64,000 nt of DNA from Saprospiraceae bacterium (GTDB lineage: Bacteria; Bacteroidota; Bacteroidia; Chitinophagales; Saprospiraceae), in assembly GCA_016717145.1 (NCBI GenBank), contig JADKGD010000033.1, positions 1-64,000 of the forward strand, given 5' to 3'. Within the stretch, counting starts at the first letter, position 1. Every line of letters begins with the position of its first letter. Shown here piece by piece: positions 1 to 8,885 of this stretch. The position numbers and the translations under genes are program-made. Below the pieces are notes generated by a model. That model was not told where the DNA came from, searched no databases, and was given only the letters and a program-made list of their open reading frames with translations.

Positions 1-1
1 G

Positions 2-497
2 TTTAATGGTTATCTAAATGGAAACAGCTTAGTTCAAAAAATACAAGAAGGTAGAGTAAAAATAAAAAAGGATGTAAATGGTAAAGTCTTAGGGAAAAAT
101 AGACATAGTGGCCCACAGCATGGGTTTTGCCTATGCGTATGGTATGAGTCAAGCCATTATAGATGCAGATATCTTAGCATCAAATAATACACTGGGCAAT
201 TTTTATGCCCTGGCGCCCGAAAATGCCTGTACTGCTATCGGAATCCAGTTAAACAAATACGAATCCGTCTGGCAATATGGCACGGCAGAAAATGGTACTA
301 ATCCTCATATAGCCTGGCAGCGCGATGGAGTAGCTCCACAATGCGCCATTCCAAGCTTAGACTGGAATAATTCACCATATGGAAGGGTAAGATTCCAAGG
401 GCAAGCAGATTTTGTTAATGCACACTTGGGTGGGAATTATGGTTGGGTAATTAATAGTTTTTCAATAAATGAACCTGGATATGTTAAACCAAGGTAA
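2..497 (+). pseudogene. C-terminal end of an alpha/beta-hydrolase-like protein, frameshifted
   Basis: This is the 3' end of a gene that begins before the window. Positions 2 to about 100 read in one frame, ending in VNGKVLGKN. From about 102 the reading continues in another frame as DIVAHSMGFAYAYGM and runs to the stop at 495-497. AHSMG is a nucleophile-elbow motif (G/A-x-S-x-G) of serine alpha/beta hydrolases. The two parts join sensibly as KN-V-DIVAHSMG if one base is missing next to the GGGAAAAAT run near 93-101. The GTG at 108 lies inside the motif, so it is not a real start. The downstream lipoprotein gene overlaps its last bases. The function (lipase or esterase domain of a larger surface protein) is inferred from one motif only. 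Confidence 0.5.
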
Positions 498-1295
498 GCA
501 CTTTATAATTATTTTATTTTTACTAATTTCATGTAACGATAGGCCTTTAATTATTGAAAATAAATTCTATAGTACAATGCGCTTGTATTCTGACAACCAT
601 TCTGAAATATTAAATGCAATAGTTGATTCATTAAAGGTATGGAAAGATAAATGTTTATTAAATTCCAAATTTTATTTATTTAACGATACCATAATTATTG
701 AAAATAAAGTAGTGATTAATTCTGATTCGACTAGATTATTTACATATTTATTAAATCAAAATTCAAAAAACAAAGATTCAAACCATGATGGTTTAATGGA
801 CTTGGCTGGAGCGAAAATATCTGGAAAGTGGTATTTTTCTTTGGTACATATACCGTAATTGACAGAGCCACTTACCAAGACAGCATCTACAGCCCACTGA
901 CCTTTGATGAGCTGAGTTATTTAGCAAGACAGAATCTATCAGGAGCATTCTATAAAGATGCTAAAGGAGAGACAAAAGTACGCGAATCATTCTTTGACTT
1001 TATGGATGATCCGAATGGATGGGGGCTTCCGCCCGAATCAACAAGAAAGGATATCGACTCCGTCATCGTCGTACGCAATAAAGAAAAGCGGAAACGTAAG
1101 ATCGATCCCAAAGAAATAGAAAAGATAAAAGCGGAAATGGCAAAAAGTGTCAGACCTAAAGAACCGACGCCGGCAGAACCCGAATGGTACGAAAAATATT
1201 TCCCAAAAGGGAAAGAAAAACTCTTCGAGACCGACGAGTGGAAGGGTATGTCAAAAATAAATTCGTCCATTAAATTTATTTTTTATTTTATTTAA
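481..1295 (+). pseudogene. Lipoprotein of unknown function, split by a one-base frameshift
   Basis: The start at 481 gives a short lipoprotein signal (MLNQGKHF, then a hydrophobic stretch, then LLISC). The reading frame stops at 856-858, but the following frame continues smoothly. Adding one T to the T-run at 834-838 turns GKWYFSLVHIP-stop into GKWYFFFGTYTVIDR and leads into the second half, which ends at 1295. The second half contains PLTFDELSYLA and a charged, lysine- and glutamate-rich tail. The gene overlaps the end of the preceding hydrolase-like gene by 17 bases, so the two were probably co-transcribed. I do not recognise a named domain. The small secreted partner behind a large surface protein is compatible with an immunity or chaperone role, but that is only a guess from context. 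Confidence 0.5.
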
Positions 1296-1417
1296 TTAGT
1301 TAAAGTATTCCCCTACATCAATACTGAACACAAGTCTTATAGATGGTAGGATGGCATTGCCATGTTTAACAAATTTAAAGTCTAAATATTATTATTAAAA
1401 TTTTAAAAAACATATAA

Positions 1418-2426
1418 ATGAAATACATATTTCAAATACCGATTTTAGTCCTGATGTTGTGGGCATCGGGCGTAGGCTATGCGTCGTCAGAATGCGTGGT
1501 CCTGGGTACCGGCGATATAGAAGCCTATGTCACTAAAGCATGTTCACAAAGCTCTGCCACCGGCGCTATATAACTCAGAATCAATGGTGGCATCGGGCCT
1601 TGGGAAGTTGTTTACTATGATGCAAACAATGAGTCCTGAATTCACCTAAACTATGACGGAAGCAATCCTGAAGCCGATGACCTGAACGATATTCATTCAG
1701 GGTTACTACCGCATTGAAGTAGTAGATAGCAAATGTGCAAAAGCAGTTATGGAAGTGGAAGTTGGAGTGGCTGATCCCATTGTGATCACAGCTACTCCTG
1801 ACCCCATCTGTGAGGTAAATACTGGTAAGATATCACCTGTCATCACAGGAGGATCTGGGTCGTATACATTTGCCTGGAGCAATGGACAGACCACACAAGA
1901 AATATCAGGGCTAGATGTCGGTAGTTTTAGATTGACGGTTACAGATGAGAATGGATGTACAGGCAGTAAAATCATCAAAATTGAAACAAAATCACTTGGT
2001 ATTGCAGCAAACGGTATATCTGACTTATGCCAGCCTGGTGATGTAGGATCTATTACACTTACCGTGACCAATGGCGTTGCACCAATCGAATTTTTATGGA
2101 ATAACGGCGCCACAACTTCATTTCTTAATAACTTACCCGTAGGAAGTTATAGTGTGACAGTTAGCGACCAGCAAGGGTGTAGTGAAACGAAGTTGTACAA
2201 AATTGGACAAAGCGTACAAATATATCCTGAAGGGGATAATGTAAATTTAAACACCACTGTTGTTCATTCATGTGGAAGTGAGATGAGTGGAGCTATTGCC
2301 TTAGGAGTGCCAAATTGTTCTAACTGTAAATATGAATGGAAAAAAGATGGAGGCGTTTTTACCACAACGAAAAGGACTATTCCAAAAATTGGATGCGGGT
2401 ACTTATTGTGTTACAGTTACTTCTGA
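1418..2426 (+). pseudogene. Damaged 5' part of a SprB-repeat surface adhesin
   Basis: The ATG at 1418 starts a clear Sec signal peptide (MKYIFQIPILVLMLWASG, then a cleavage site near YASS). The frame is then broken four times. There is a TAA at 1571-1573 and a TGA at 1637-1639, both inside otherwise continuous protein. A duplicated ATTC at 1691-1698 shifts the frame; without it the protein reads NDIQGYYRIEVVDSKC. Another shift lies near 2370-2390, where frame 3 hands over to the long downstream frame (VFTTTK... to LDAGTYCVTV). Between 1790 and 2210 there are two SprB-like repeats, each with GGSGSYTFAWSNG or a variant, a G-S-Y-x-x-T-V-x-D core and a cysteine. Together with the next entry this was one gene of roughly 1,890 codons. 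Confidence 0.65.
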
Positions 2427-5400
2427 TCAGTCATGTATTGCTACGGCTTGCTTCGATATTAAAAGCATTTCAGTTATACCAACAGAGCCTGTGCAACAAC
2501 CAGGATGTATGGGTATATCTGGAAGCATCGGTGTAAGAAACCCACTTCCATATTTTTCAGATAATGATGTCGACCAAGAGTCGAAGTATGAATGGAGTCA
2601 TGATGTTAGTTTAACAACCCGCCAAGCACTTAATCTTAGTCCGGGTACATACACAGTTACTGTTACTAATAATAAAGTAAACGGAAATGGATGTAGAACT
2701 AGAATCTACACTTATGTTTTAGAAAATACAACTGCTCCTAGTATCAATGGAATAGTAACAAATGGCCAGGAAGGAGGAAATGTAAACCCGGCTACAGGAA
2801 AAATAGATATTACCGTAATTGGAGGGAGTTCAAATTATTCTTTTTCTTGGAAAGAAAATAATAGTCCTTCCATATTTAGTACAGCAGAAGATCTTCAAAA
2901 TCTTTCATCAGGACAATATAGAGTTACCGTTACCGATAATGTCACAGGGTGTATTGTTATTAGAGAGTTTATTGTTAAAAATAAATTATGCGGTGTTAAA
3001 AAAATTATCATTAAAAATATATTTAACAATCTGGCATGTCCCGTTCCATATGCCAACAATCAACCTAACGCATGTGATGGATGTCCTAAAAAGATTAAGA
3101 TCAGATTATCCAACCCAAGTGATCTTGTATTACCGATAACAATTCTAGTTACAGGGCCAGATAATTATAGTAAATCACAAGTTTACAATACATTAGAACC
3201 ATCATCCGATATTCTTTTTAATGAATTTATTCCAGCAAATTTTGAACCGTATCAAATAAAGATAAGCGACGCATGTCTTAATAATGTAAGTGAGGAGTTT
3301 TGGACATGTACTCCTTGCCGCCCACCTAGTCTTAGAATTTCTGGTGATGATCAATTTTTAGTTTTTGATGGTGGCTTAGAATTAAAACTTCAAAGACCTT
3401 GTTCATGGTGTGGCTCAATATTTTGCAAAGATAGGCAAATTGAAATTGTACATTCTAATGGCTTAAATGTTCCGGATGGATTAGCTTACAGCATTATTTG
3501 GCCACGAGGGAAAGCAACAGATATTGTCAATCCTTCAGGACCACCACTAACAAAAAAATTATCAGGAGATTGGGATTTTGAACTTAAAGAATCGGATTAC
3601 GATGGGTCATTATTTAAAATAAAAGTTGAAAGATCTGATGGATGTGATCAAAATATTGATTTGACATTAGGTCATTCCGAAGACAATGTGGTGATGGGAA
3701 ATTTTAGCCTTACATTTAACGCTTTTCATTCAAATGCTGTCTGTAATGAATGTACAGTTTTAGGAGGAGGAAATTCCACTCCTGGTCCCAAATATGTTAA
3801 GTTTTGTGTTGGTGAAGCGTCCGCATTTAATAGTTTTAAATATGAACCTAATGATTTATCTGTACCGTGTGCAGGAGGAGGAAGCTTTACTGCACATCGA
3901 ATTGAAAATGGTGTAACAAAAATGAATACTAAAATTGACGTTCCTACGTATGCACATATTGGAAATAAGCCTTATGTCAGAATAAATTCTTCTGATCCAT
4001 TTGAATATGAAATAATAGTTGGAGGTGGATGTTTGTTTAATCCAATTGATTTATTTTATGATCAATTAGAATTTACGCCCATTTATGGAAACTGGTGGTC
4101 GGAAATTAAAGAAACGGTTTTTTTTGATGATAAACATGAGTCACCTGTCCCATTACCTTGCCCAACTTTAACTATAGTATCTGCTAATGAAGAAGAAATT
4201 ATAGTTGAATGTATAAATGAAGGTTTAGAGGTCTATTTACAAATTACTAAACCAAATGGTCCAGTCTCAAATATTCAAATGGAAAGAGGGATTAATAAAT
4301 ATACAATCAAAGTCCTTGAAGGAGGTGTTTACTACTTTTATTTAACTGGTTCTGGTGCAATGTGTCCTCCAATTGAAATCCCTGTAACTGCTACAGAAAC
4401 AACATGTCCAAGGAATTTTGTTATGCATAATAACCCGTGTTCAGAATGTAAAATGGTCGAATGGTCAGTAAAAATGGGGCTTGAGTGTAAAGCTAAATTA
4501 GTAATTTATTCCTTTGACGATAGTGGAAATGAAATGGAAATTGATTCTAAAGATTTAGACTTGAAAATTGGATTAAATGAAGGAATATGGACATTTAATA
4601 GCACTTTAGAAAAGAAAGCATACCATCTAAAACTTAAATTTCCAAATAATGAGTGTGAAACACTTGTAAAAACATTTATTAGCTCTAATGTACAGGGTCC
4701 AGGTACTACTACTAAATTCAGATCTCCAGATTGCTCAGATGATATTATTGATATACTTTTTATTCCTGAATTAAACGAATATCTTCCACTTTGGTTAAAA
4801 TCAGATAGTTCTTTGACAACCTTGCAAAGTGTAAGTTTCAGCCAACAAGAATATGAGTCTGATATTCATAGTTATGCAGAATTCCCATATGATGGATATC
4901 CGATTTCCCAGATACGAGTCGATGCACAAAAAAATCATCACATTTTGACCAAAAATAATGGAGAAGAACAATTGCTAAAAATTGACATGAAAGGAAACTC
5001 TATCTGGATCAGGACACTAGAAAATATGGAAATTAAGTCCATTTCCGTTGGTACCTCGGGTGAATATGATTTATTGGCTTACCAAACAAATAATAAAAAA
5101 TACGTATTGACTCATGTTGATAGAGAAGGTAATTTTAGTGAGCCTATCGATCTCCCCATTAAACCAAACCTATACGACAAGATGCATCAAAGCGGCTCAA
5201 CCACCATTGCTGCCATCAAAGATGGTAACCTGAATAAAATCATATTTTCATCACCAATTGATTTGATAGAGAAAGAATTGCCGTCTGCCATCACCGTCAA
5301 AGACATCAAAACACTAGCCAATGGTAATGTCCTGGTCGCAGGAGATTTTAATGGTGCGATAACCATTGAAGGAAAGGAACATGATTCAGAAGGTTATAAA

Positions 5401-7092
5401 AACGCCATCTTCCTGACTTATGATAAGCAAGGCAATATCCTGGCATCAAGATCGGTACAAAATAATCGTGACGAAACAATTTTTGGTATGGCTACCAAAG
5501 CCAGTAGCGAAGTAGCTTATCATGGCAGGTATCAGGAAATCATAAGTTACAACATCGATCCTGAGCTGAATGAGATCGACTCATGTATTTTTGTACACAT
5601 CATACCATTGACGGAGGATACATGCCTTCTAAGCACACCTGACATATTGCTTGATACAATATTATGTTCACTTAACTGGCCATCACCTGAGATAGGCGTT
5701 ACTACACAACTTCAAAAAGAATTTAATGGCGCATGGATCAATGTGCCTGATGCAAATTCCCCTTATGAGGTAATTAAAAATGGGTCATATAGATTATCTG
5801 TAGCTAAGGAAGGTTGTCTTACTGCTGTAAGTGATGTGACAATTGTAGATTGTGTGGAAGAACTGCCTGTAACATGCCATGACGAACCAATAGACATTAC
5901 TTATGTCTCCTTAGAACAACAATTTTTATATTTCTATAAAACGGAGAGTTCAGGTCTTAATGTGAAGTCAGACTGGTTGTCACCGGTTACTTATCAATCT
6001 GTTCTCGAGTTTATAGAGTGGACATGTGAAGACATTATTATCAAAGATATCAGGATTGATGAACAATACAATGTATATGTCTCCGGATTGGATGGACTTA
6101 CGCAGACCAAGACCAGAATTGTAAAATATAACTGGAGTACAAAACAAGTCATCTGGAGCCAATGGATAGAGCATGTTACTTTTGAATCTGCTATGTTGTC
6201 TACCCAACAGAACTTATACATCGTTGCGGTAAAAAATACGCAAAGTAGTCAGTGGCAAATTCTGGGCTATAATAAATTTACCGGAGTTCTTGTTTCCTCA
6301 CAGTTTGTTGAAGGCAGATGCAGTTTTACAAAGCTGAACCCTGATTGTGGTGGATTAAGAGTGCATAAAGATAATATTTATACCTTTATCAATTATGATC
6401 CTGTTCAACTGAATTATGTTGCACCTACCATAAAATGGACTGCACCATTGCCTCCGAGCATTACAATAAGGGAAGTTGACATTCTGCATAATGAGGGTAT
6501 AGTTGTGGGTGGAGATTTTAGTGGTACAATAGTCATTGATGGTGTCACCTACACTTCAGGTACACATAGGGCAATAATCGTGATCACTTACAGCGCGACA
6601 GGACAGCTTGTCACTGTAAAAGTAATCAAATCAAATAAACACAGGGTATTAAAAACATTTACGACAGATGGGTACTATAATCTGTCATACATCGGTTATT
6701 ATACAGAAAATACCAATATTAGTGAGACGATATTGCTTGATCTTACAGCAATGTCTAATCATCCTGATGTGTGTGCAGATCAAGGGGGATTGACAATTAC
6801 AGGAAATGCATTAGGAAATAGAAATCGGGAAAAGACAACCGAACCTGCGTTTTATCCCAATCCATTCTCCAAAGGTATCAACCTATCCTTGGACGCATCG
6901 ATTGCAGAAGCCATTTCCATTAAAGCTTACAATAATGTAGGTCTGCTGATATATGAAGACATCCTTGATGTACAGCAAGGTAATAATGTGGCTTATCTCG
7001 AAGCTTTTGAAAAAATACCGGCAGGTGTGTATATCATTAAATTGCAATCACCTACGATGGAATATGTCACACGTGTGATACGGATAGAGTAG
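2332..7092 (+). CDS. Giant T9SS-secreted surface protein with SprB-type repeats (main open part)
   Basis: This is the main uninterrupted part of the gene that begins at 1418. Its nominal start at 2332 is internal; real continuity with the upstream frame begins near 2390 (LDAGTYCVTVTSDQSC). SprB-like and related Ig-fold repeats occur at about 2600-2690 and 2815-2960. Long cysteine-containing segments follow, then two related blocks (about 4790-5560 and 5930-6740) that look like beta-propeller or YD-like repeats with phrases such as VLVAGDFNGAITIEG and IVVGGDFSGTIVIDG. The last ~80 residues (FYPNPF... GVYIIKLQ... VIRIE) form a type A T9SS C-terminal sorting domain, which directs outer-membrane export and surface attachment. 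By analogy to SprB the protein could be a gliding or adhesion protein. Followed directly by a bidirectional terminator. Confidence 0.8.
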   Translation: MNGKKMEAFLPQRKGLFQKLDAGTYCVTVTSDQSCIATACFDIKSISVIPTEPVQQPGCMGISGSIGVRNPLPYFSDNDVDQESKYEWSHDVSLTTRQALNLSPGTYTVTVTNNKVNGNGCRTRIYTYVLENTTAPSINGIVTNGQEGGNVNPATGKIDITVIGGSSNYSFSWKENNSPSIFSTAEDLQNLSSGQYRVTVTDNVTGCIVIREFIVKNKLCGVKKIIIKNIFNNLACPVPYANNQPNACDGCPKKIKIRLSNPSDLVLPITILVTGPDNYSKSQVYNTLEPSSDILFNEFIPANFEPYQIKISDACLNNVSEEFWTCTPCRPPSLRISGDDQFLVFDGGLELKLQRPCSWCGSIFCKDRQIEIVHSNGLNVPDGLAYSIIWPRGKATDIVNPSGPPLTKKLSGDWDFELKESDYDGSLFKIKVERSDGCDQNIDLTLGHSEDNVVMGNFSLTFNAFHSNAVCNECTVLGGGNSTPGPKYVKFCVGEASAFNSFKYEPNDLSVPCAGGGSFTAHRIENGVTKMNTKIDVPTYAHIGNKPYVRINSSDPFEYEIIVGGGCLFNPIDLFYDQLEFTPIYGNWWSEIKETVFFDDKHESPVPLPCPTLTIVSANEEEIIVECINEGLEVYLQITKPNGPVSNIQMERGINKYTIKVLEGGVYYFYLTGSGAMCPPIEIPVTATETTCPRNFVMHNNPCSECKMVEWSVKMGLECKAKLVIYSFDDSGNEMEIDSKDLDLKIGLNEGIWTFNSTLEKKAYHLKLKFPNNECETLVKTFISSNVQGPGTTTKFRSPDCSDDIIDILFIPELNEYLPLWLKSDSSLTTLQSVSFSQQEYESDIHSYAEFPYDGYPISQIRVDAQKNHHILTKNNGEEQLLKIDMKGNSIWIRTLENMEIKSISVGTSGEYDLLAYQTNNKKYVLTHVDREGNFSEPIDLPIKPNLYDKMHQSGSTTIAAIKDGNLNKIIFSSPIDLIEKELPSAITVKDIKTLANGNVLVAGDFNGAITIEGKEHDSEGYKNAIFLTYDKQGNILASRSVQNNRDETIFGMATKASSEVAYHGRYQEIISYNIDPELNEIDSCIFVHIIPLTEDTCLLSTPDILLDTILCSLNWPSPEIGVTTQLQKEFNGAWINVPDANSPYEVIKNGSYRLSVAKEGCLTAVSDVTIVDCVEELPVTCHDEPIDITYVSLEQQFLYFYKTESSGLNVKSDWLSPVTYQSVLEFIEWTCEDIIIKDIRIDEQYNVYVSGLDGLTQTKTRIVKYNWSTKQVIWSQWIEHVTFESAMLSTQQNLYIVAVKNTQSSQWQILGYNKFTGVLVSSQFVEGRCSFTKLNPDCGGLRVHKDNIYTFINYDPVQLNYVAPTIKWTAPLPPSITIREVDILHNEGIVVGGDFSGTIVIDGVTYTSGTHRAIIVITYSATGQLVTVKVIKSNKHRVLKTFTTDGYYNLSYIGYYTENTNISETILLDLTAMSNHPDVCADQGGLTITGNALGNRNREKTTEPAFYPNPFSKGINLSLDASIAEAISIKAYNNVGLLIYEDILDVQQGNNVAYLEAFEKIPAGVYIIKLQSPTMEYVTRVIRIE

Positions 7093-7111
7093 CAATAAAC
7101 CAATTCAATCA

Positions 7112-7154
7112 AAAAGCCCGCCATCTGAAGCTAATCTGGTGGCGGGCCTTTTTT
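7112..7154. terminator. Bidirectional intrinsic terminator
   Basis: GCCCGCCA at 7116-7123 pairs with TGGCGGGC at 7140-7147. The hairpin is flanked by an A-run on the left and a T-run on the right. It sits between the convergent adhesin gene and the small periplasmic protein gene, so it can serve both. Confidence 0.85.
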
Positions 7155-7167
7155 CAGCGGGAATAGA

Positions 7168-7629
7168 CTAATTTCCTACTCTGTTTCTCCTCTTTTCTTT
7201 GATTTTTGATATGAGCTCCTCGCGAAATTCGCGTTCTACTTTGAAAAGCATGGCGATTTTTCTGGTTGGAATGGCACTTTTCATTTTCTGAATATACCTT
7301 TTCTGAATGTCTATCTCTTTTGATCTGCCGTCAAGCATAGCATACATCATGTCTTCGGCTTCTTTGTCAGACATGTCTCTGCGCGGATTGAGATCCAGTG
7401 ATGCCTTTAGTGCAGCTACATCTGACTGATATGCATTGTACACGGGCCAGAATTTTTGTGCCTCTTCTTCTGTCAAGTCCAGTTTCTGAGTGATAAATGC
7501 AACCTTCTGAGATTTTACTTTATCCTTGATGCGGTCTTTAAATTTGTCCTGTGCAAGGCCGGAGTGAGACAGACTTCCAAACAGTATAAGAAGTGTCAGG
7601 GCTTTAAAAATATTTGAATTAATGTTCAT
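7168..7629 (-). CDS. Periplasmic Spy/CpxP-like helical protein
   Basis: The protein has 153 residues with a Sec signal peptide (MNINSNIFKALTLLILFGS, cleavage near GLAQ). The mature part is almost all charged helix. It contains a motif resembling the LTxxQ family: KLDLTEEEAQKFWPVYNAY, typical of Spy/CpxP-like proteins that sense or buffer misfolded protein in the periplasm. It is the last gene of a three-gene minus-strand operon, 29 bases behind the membrane-anchored anti-sigma candidate and behind the ECF sigma factor. That layout is common in Bacteroidota and suggests an envelope-stress output or sensor. The exact role is inferred. Confidence 0.65.
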   Translation of the reverse strand: MNINSNIFKALTLLILFGSLSHSGLAQDKFKDRIKDKVKSQKVAFITQKLDLTEEEAQKFWPVYNAYQSDVAALKASLDLNPRRDMSDKEAEDMMYAMLDGRSKEIDIQKRYIQKMKSAIPTRKIAMLFKVEREFREELISKIKEKRRNRVGN

Positions 7630-7658
7630 TTGGATTTGATTAAAGTGTTTATAATAAT

Positions 7659-8225
7659 TTAAAAATTAATGTCTGATTCTATAAAATTATCGCTGTTTCC
7701 GGCTTCATCATACGATTCCAGATAAGTGATGTTGTCAAGTACCGTTGAGTCAATAAGTTCGTGTTCTATCAACTGGTTGATGTCAAATTCATCCATGTTT
7801 TGCTGGATGTATGTGATGTATTCATCGTGCGTAACATTGTCTGATGTCGCAGTATCAATATTCAGGTCTTTATTATTAAAGAAAAATAACATTGTTATGA
7901 CCAAAGTAATGCTAGCAGCAGCTGCCACATACTTAAGATAAGCAAGCTTCCTGACTGGTTGCAAAGAGACAAGGTTGTCGTTACTTTTCGACATAATAGC
8001 GACTTGTTCCATCACAATATCTTCCAGGCGATTAAAATATCCTTCAGGTACATCCATTCCCACGTGATTATCCATCTCTGTGAGCGCCATCTGGCTTAAT
8101 ATCTGGTCTTCCACCGCTTCAAAATACCCTTCAGGTACATGATAATGCATCACTTTGGGCATTGCTGCCAATGTCGGTGCCAGTATTTCTAATTCGGCAT
8201 GTATTTCGTTGTTGTTACGGTTCAT
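7659..8225 (-). CDS. Probable anti-sigma factor, single-pass membrane protein
   Basis: The protein has 188 residues. The N-terminal cytoplasmic half holds two copies of a short module, VPEGYFEAVEDQI (about residue 30) and VPEGYFNRLEDIV (about 59). One transmembrane helix follows at about 93-113 (LKYVAAAASITLVITMLFFF), then an acidic periplasmic tail. The ATG overlaps the stop of the sigma gene by four bases (ATGA), so the two are translationally coupled. This arrangement and topology fit an anti-sigma factor that holds the upstream ECF sigma at the membrane. No zinc-binding HxxxCxxC motif is visible, so it is not a classical ZAS-type anti-sigma; the assignment rests on context and topology. 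Confidence 0.65.
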   Translation of the reverse strand: MNRNNNEIHAELEILAPTLAAMPKVMHYHVPEGYFEAVEDQILSQMALTEMDNHVGMDVPEGYFNRLEDIVMEQVAIMSKSNDNLVSLQPVRKLAYLKYVAAAASITLVITMLFFFNNKDLNIDTATSDNVTHDEYITYIQQNMDEFDINQLIEHELIDSTVLDNITYLESYDEAGNSDNFIESDINF

Positions 8226-8764
8226 ATCGTCGATTTAAGGTGTTCTTCTATTTTTTTTACAGCATGATGGTAGGATGCTTTTAAAGCGCCTACGCTTGTT
8301 TCGGTTATATCGGCTATGTCCTGATATGGCATTTCATCGTAATATCGCATATTAAATACCATTTTTTGTTTTGCCGGCAACATATTAATGGCATTGCTCA
8401 GATGACTCAATGTTTTTTCTTCATCAAAGTAACCTTGACTTCCGTGATCGCCGGATGATACAGCATCCAGACTTTCGTGCACCCTGTTTTTGCGGGACTG
8501 TATAAAATTAATACACTCATTGGTAGCAATCCGATACAACCAGGTATATAGAGATGACTGTTGCTGGAAGCCATCAATATTTTTAACCACTTTCATAAAA
8601 GTATTTTGCAATACGTCATCTGCATCATCATGATCATTGACCATCCTCCTGATATGCCAATACAACTTCTCTTTATGTTTACCCACCAGATACCTGAAAC
8701 CTTCATTCCGTCTATTAGCGGACAAAATGTATTCAAGTATCATAGGGTCTTCCGGAAACGTCAT
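8222..8764 (-). CDS. ECF-type RNA polymerase sigma factor
   Basis: The protein has 180 residues, the usual size for group 4 sigma factors. Region 2 is seen in HDDADDVLQNTFMKVVKNI and the following SSLYTWLYRIATNECINF, which bind the core enzyme and the -10 element. Region 4 follows with LPAKQKMVFNMRYYDEM and a helix-turn-helix (IADITETSVGALKASYHHA) for -35 recognition. It heads an operon with the anti-sigma candidate and the Spy-like protein, and is divergent from vanadium haloperoxidase 1 with about 120 bases between them. It probably autoregulates this operon in response to envelope stress. The family assignment is firm; the signal is unknown. Confidence 0.9.
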   Translation of the reverse strand: MTFPEDPMILEYILSANRRNEGFRYLVGKHKEKLYWHIRRMVNDHDDADDVLQNTFMKVVKNIDGFQQQSSLYTWLYRIATNECINFIQSRKNRVHESLDAVSSGDHGSQGYFDEEKTLSHLSNAINMLPAKQKMVFNMRYYDEMPYQDIADITETSVGALKASYHHAVKKIEEHLKSTI

Positions 8765-8855
8765 ATGGCTTTTTTGTGTTCAGTACTTAATAGACTGTTT
8801 TGATCAAAGAAAGTTTAATTATACAAAAAATAAATATTTTACTACAGATTCCTTG

Positions 8856-8863
8856 TATCTTTG
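8856..8863 (+). promoter_or_regulatory. -7 box TATCTTTG upstream of haloperoxidase 1
   Basis: TATCTTTG matches the Bacteroidota TAnnTTTG -7 element and lies 22 bases before the ATG at 8886. No clean -33 TTTG is visible. Confidence 0.5.
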
Positions 8864-8885
8864 CCGACCTTAAAGTTTCATACAA

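Noticed and set aside
950..1270. A 106-codon open frame on the minus strand inside the lipoprotein gene
   Set aside because: It is antisense to a gene with clear protein character and itself has low-complexity serine and phenylalanine content typical of a shadow frame.
1706..2113. A 135-codon minus-strand frame inside the adhesin
   Set aside because: It mirrors SprB-repeat codons on the plus strand; its composition is a by-product of the repeats.
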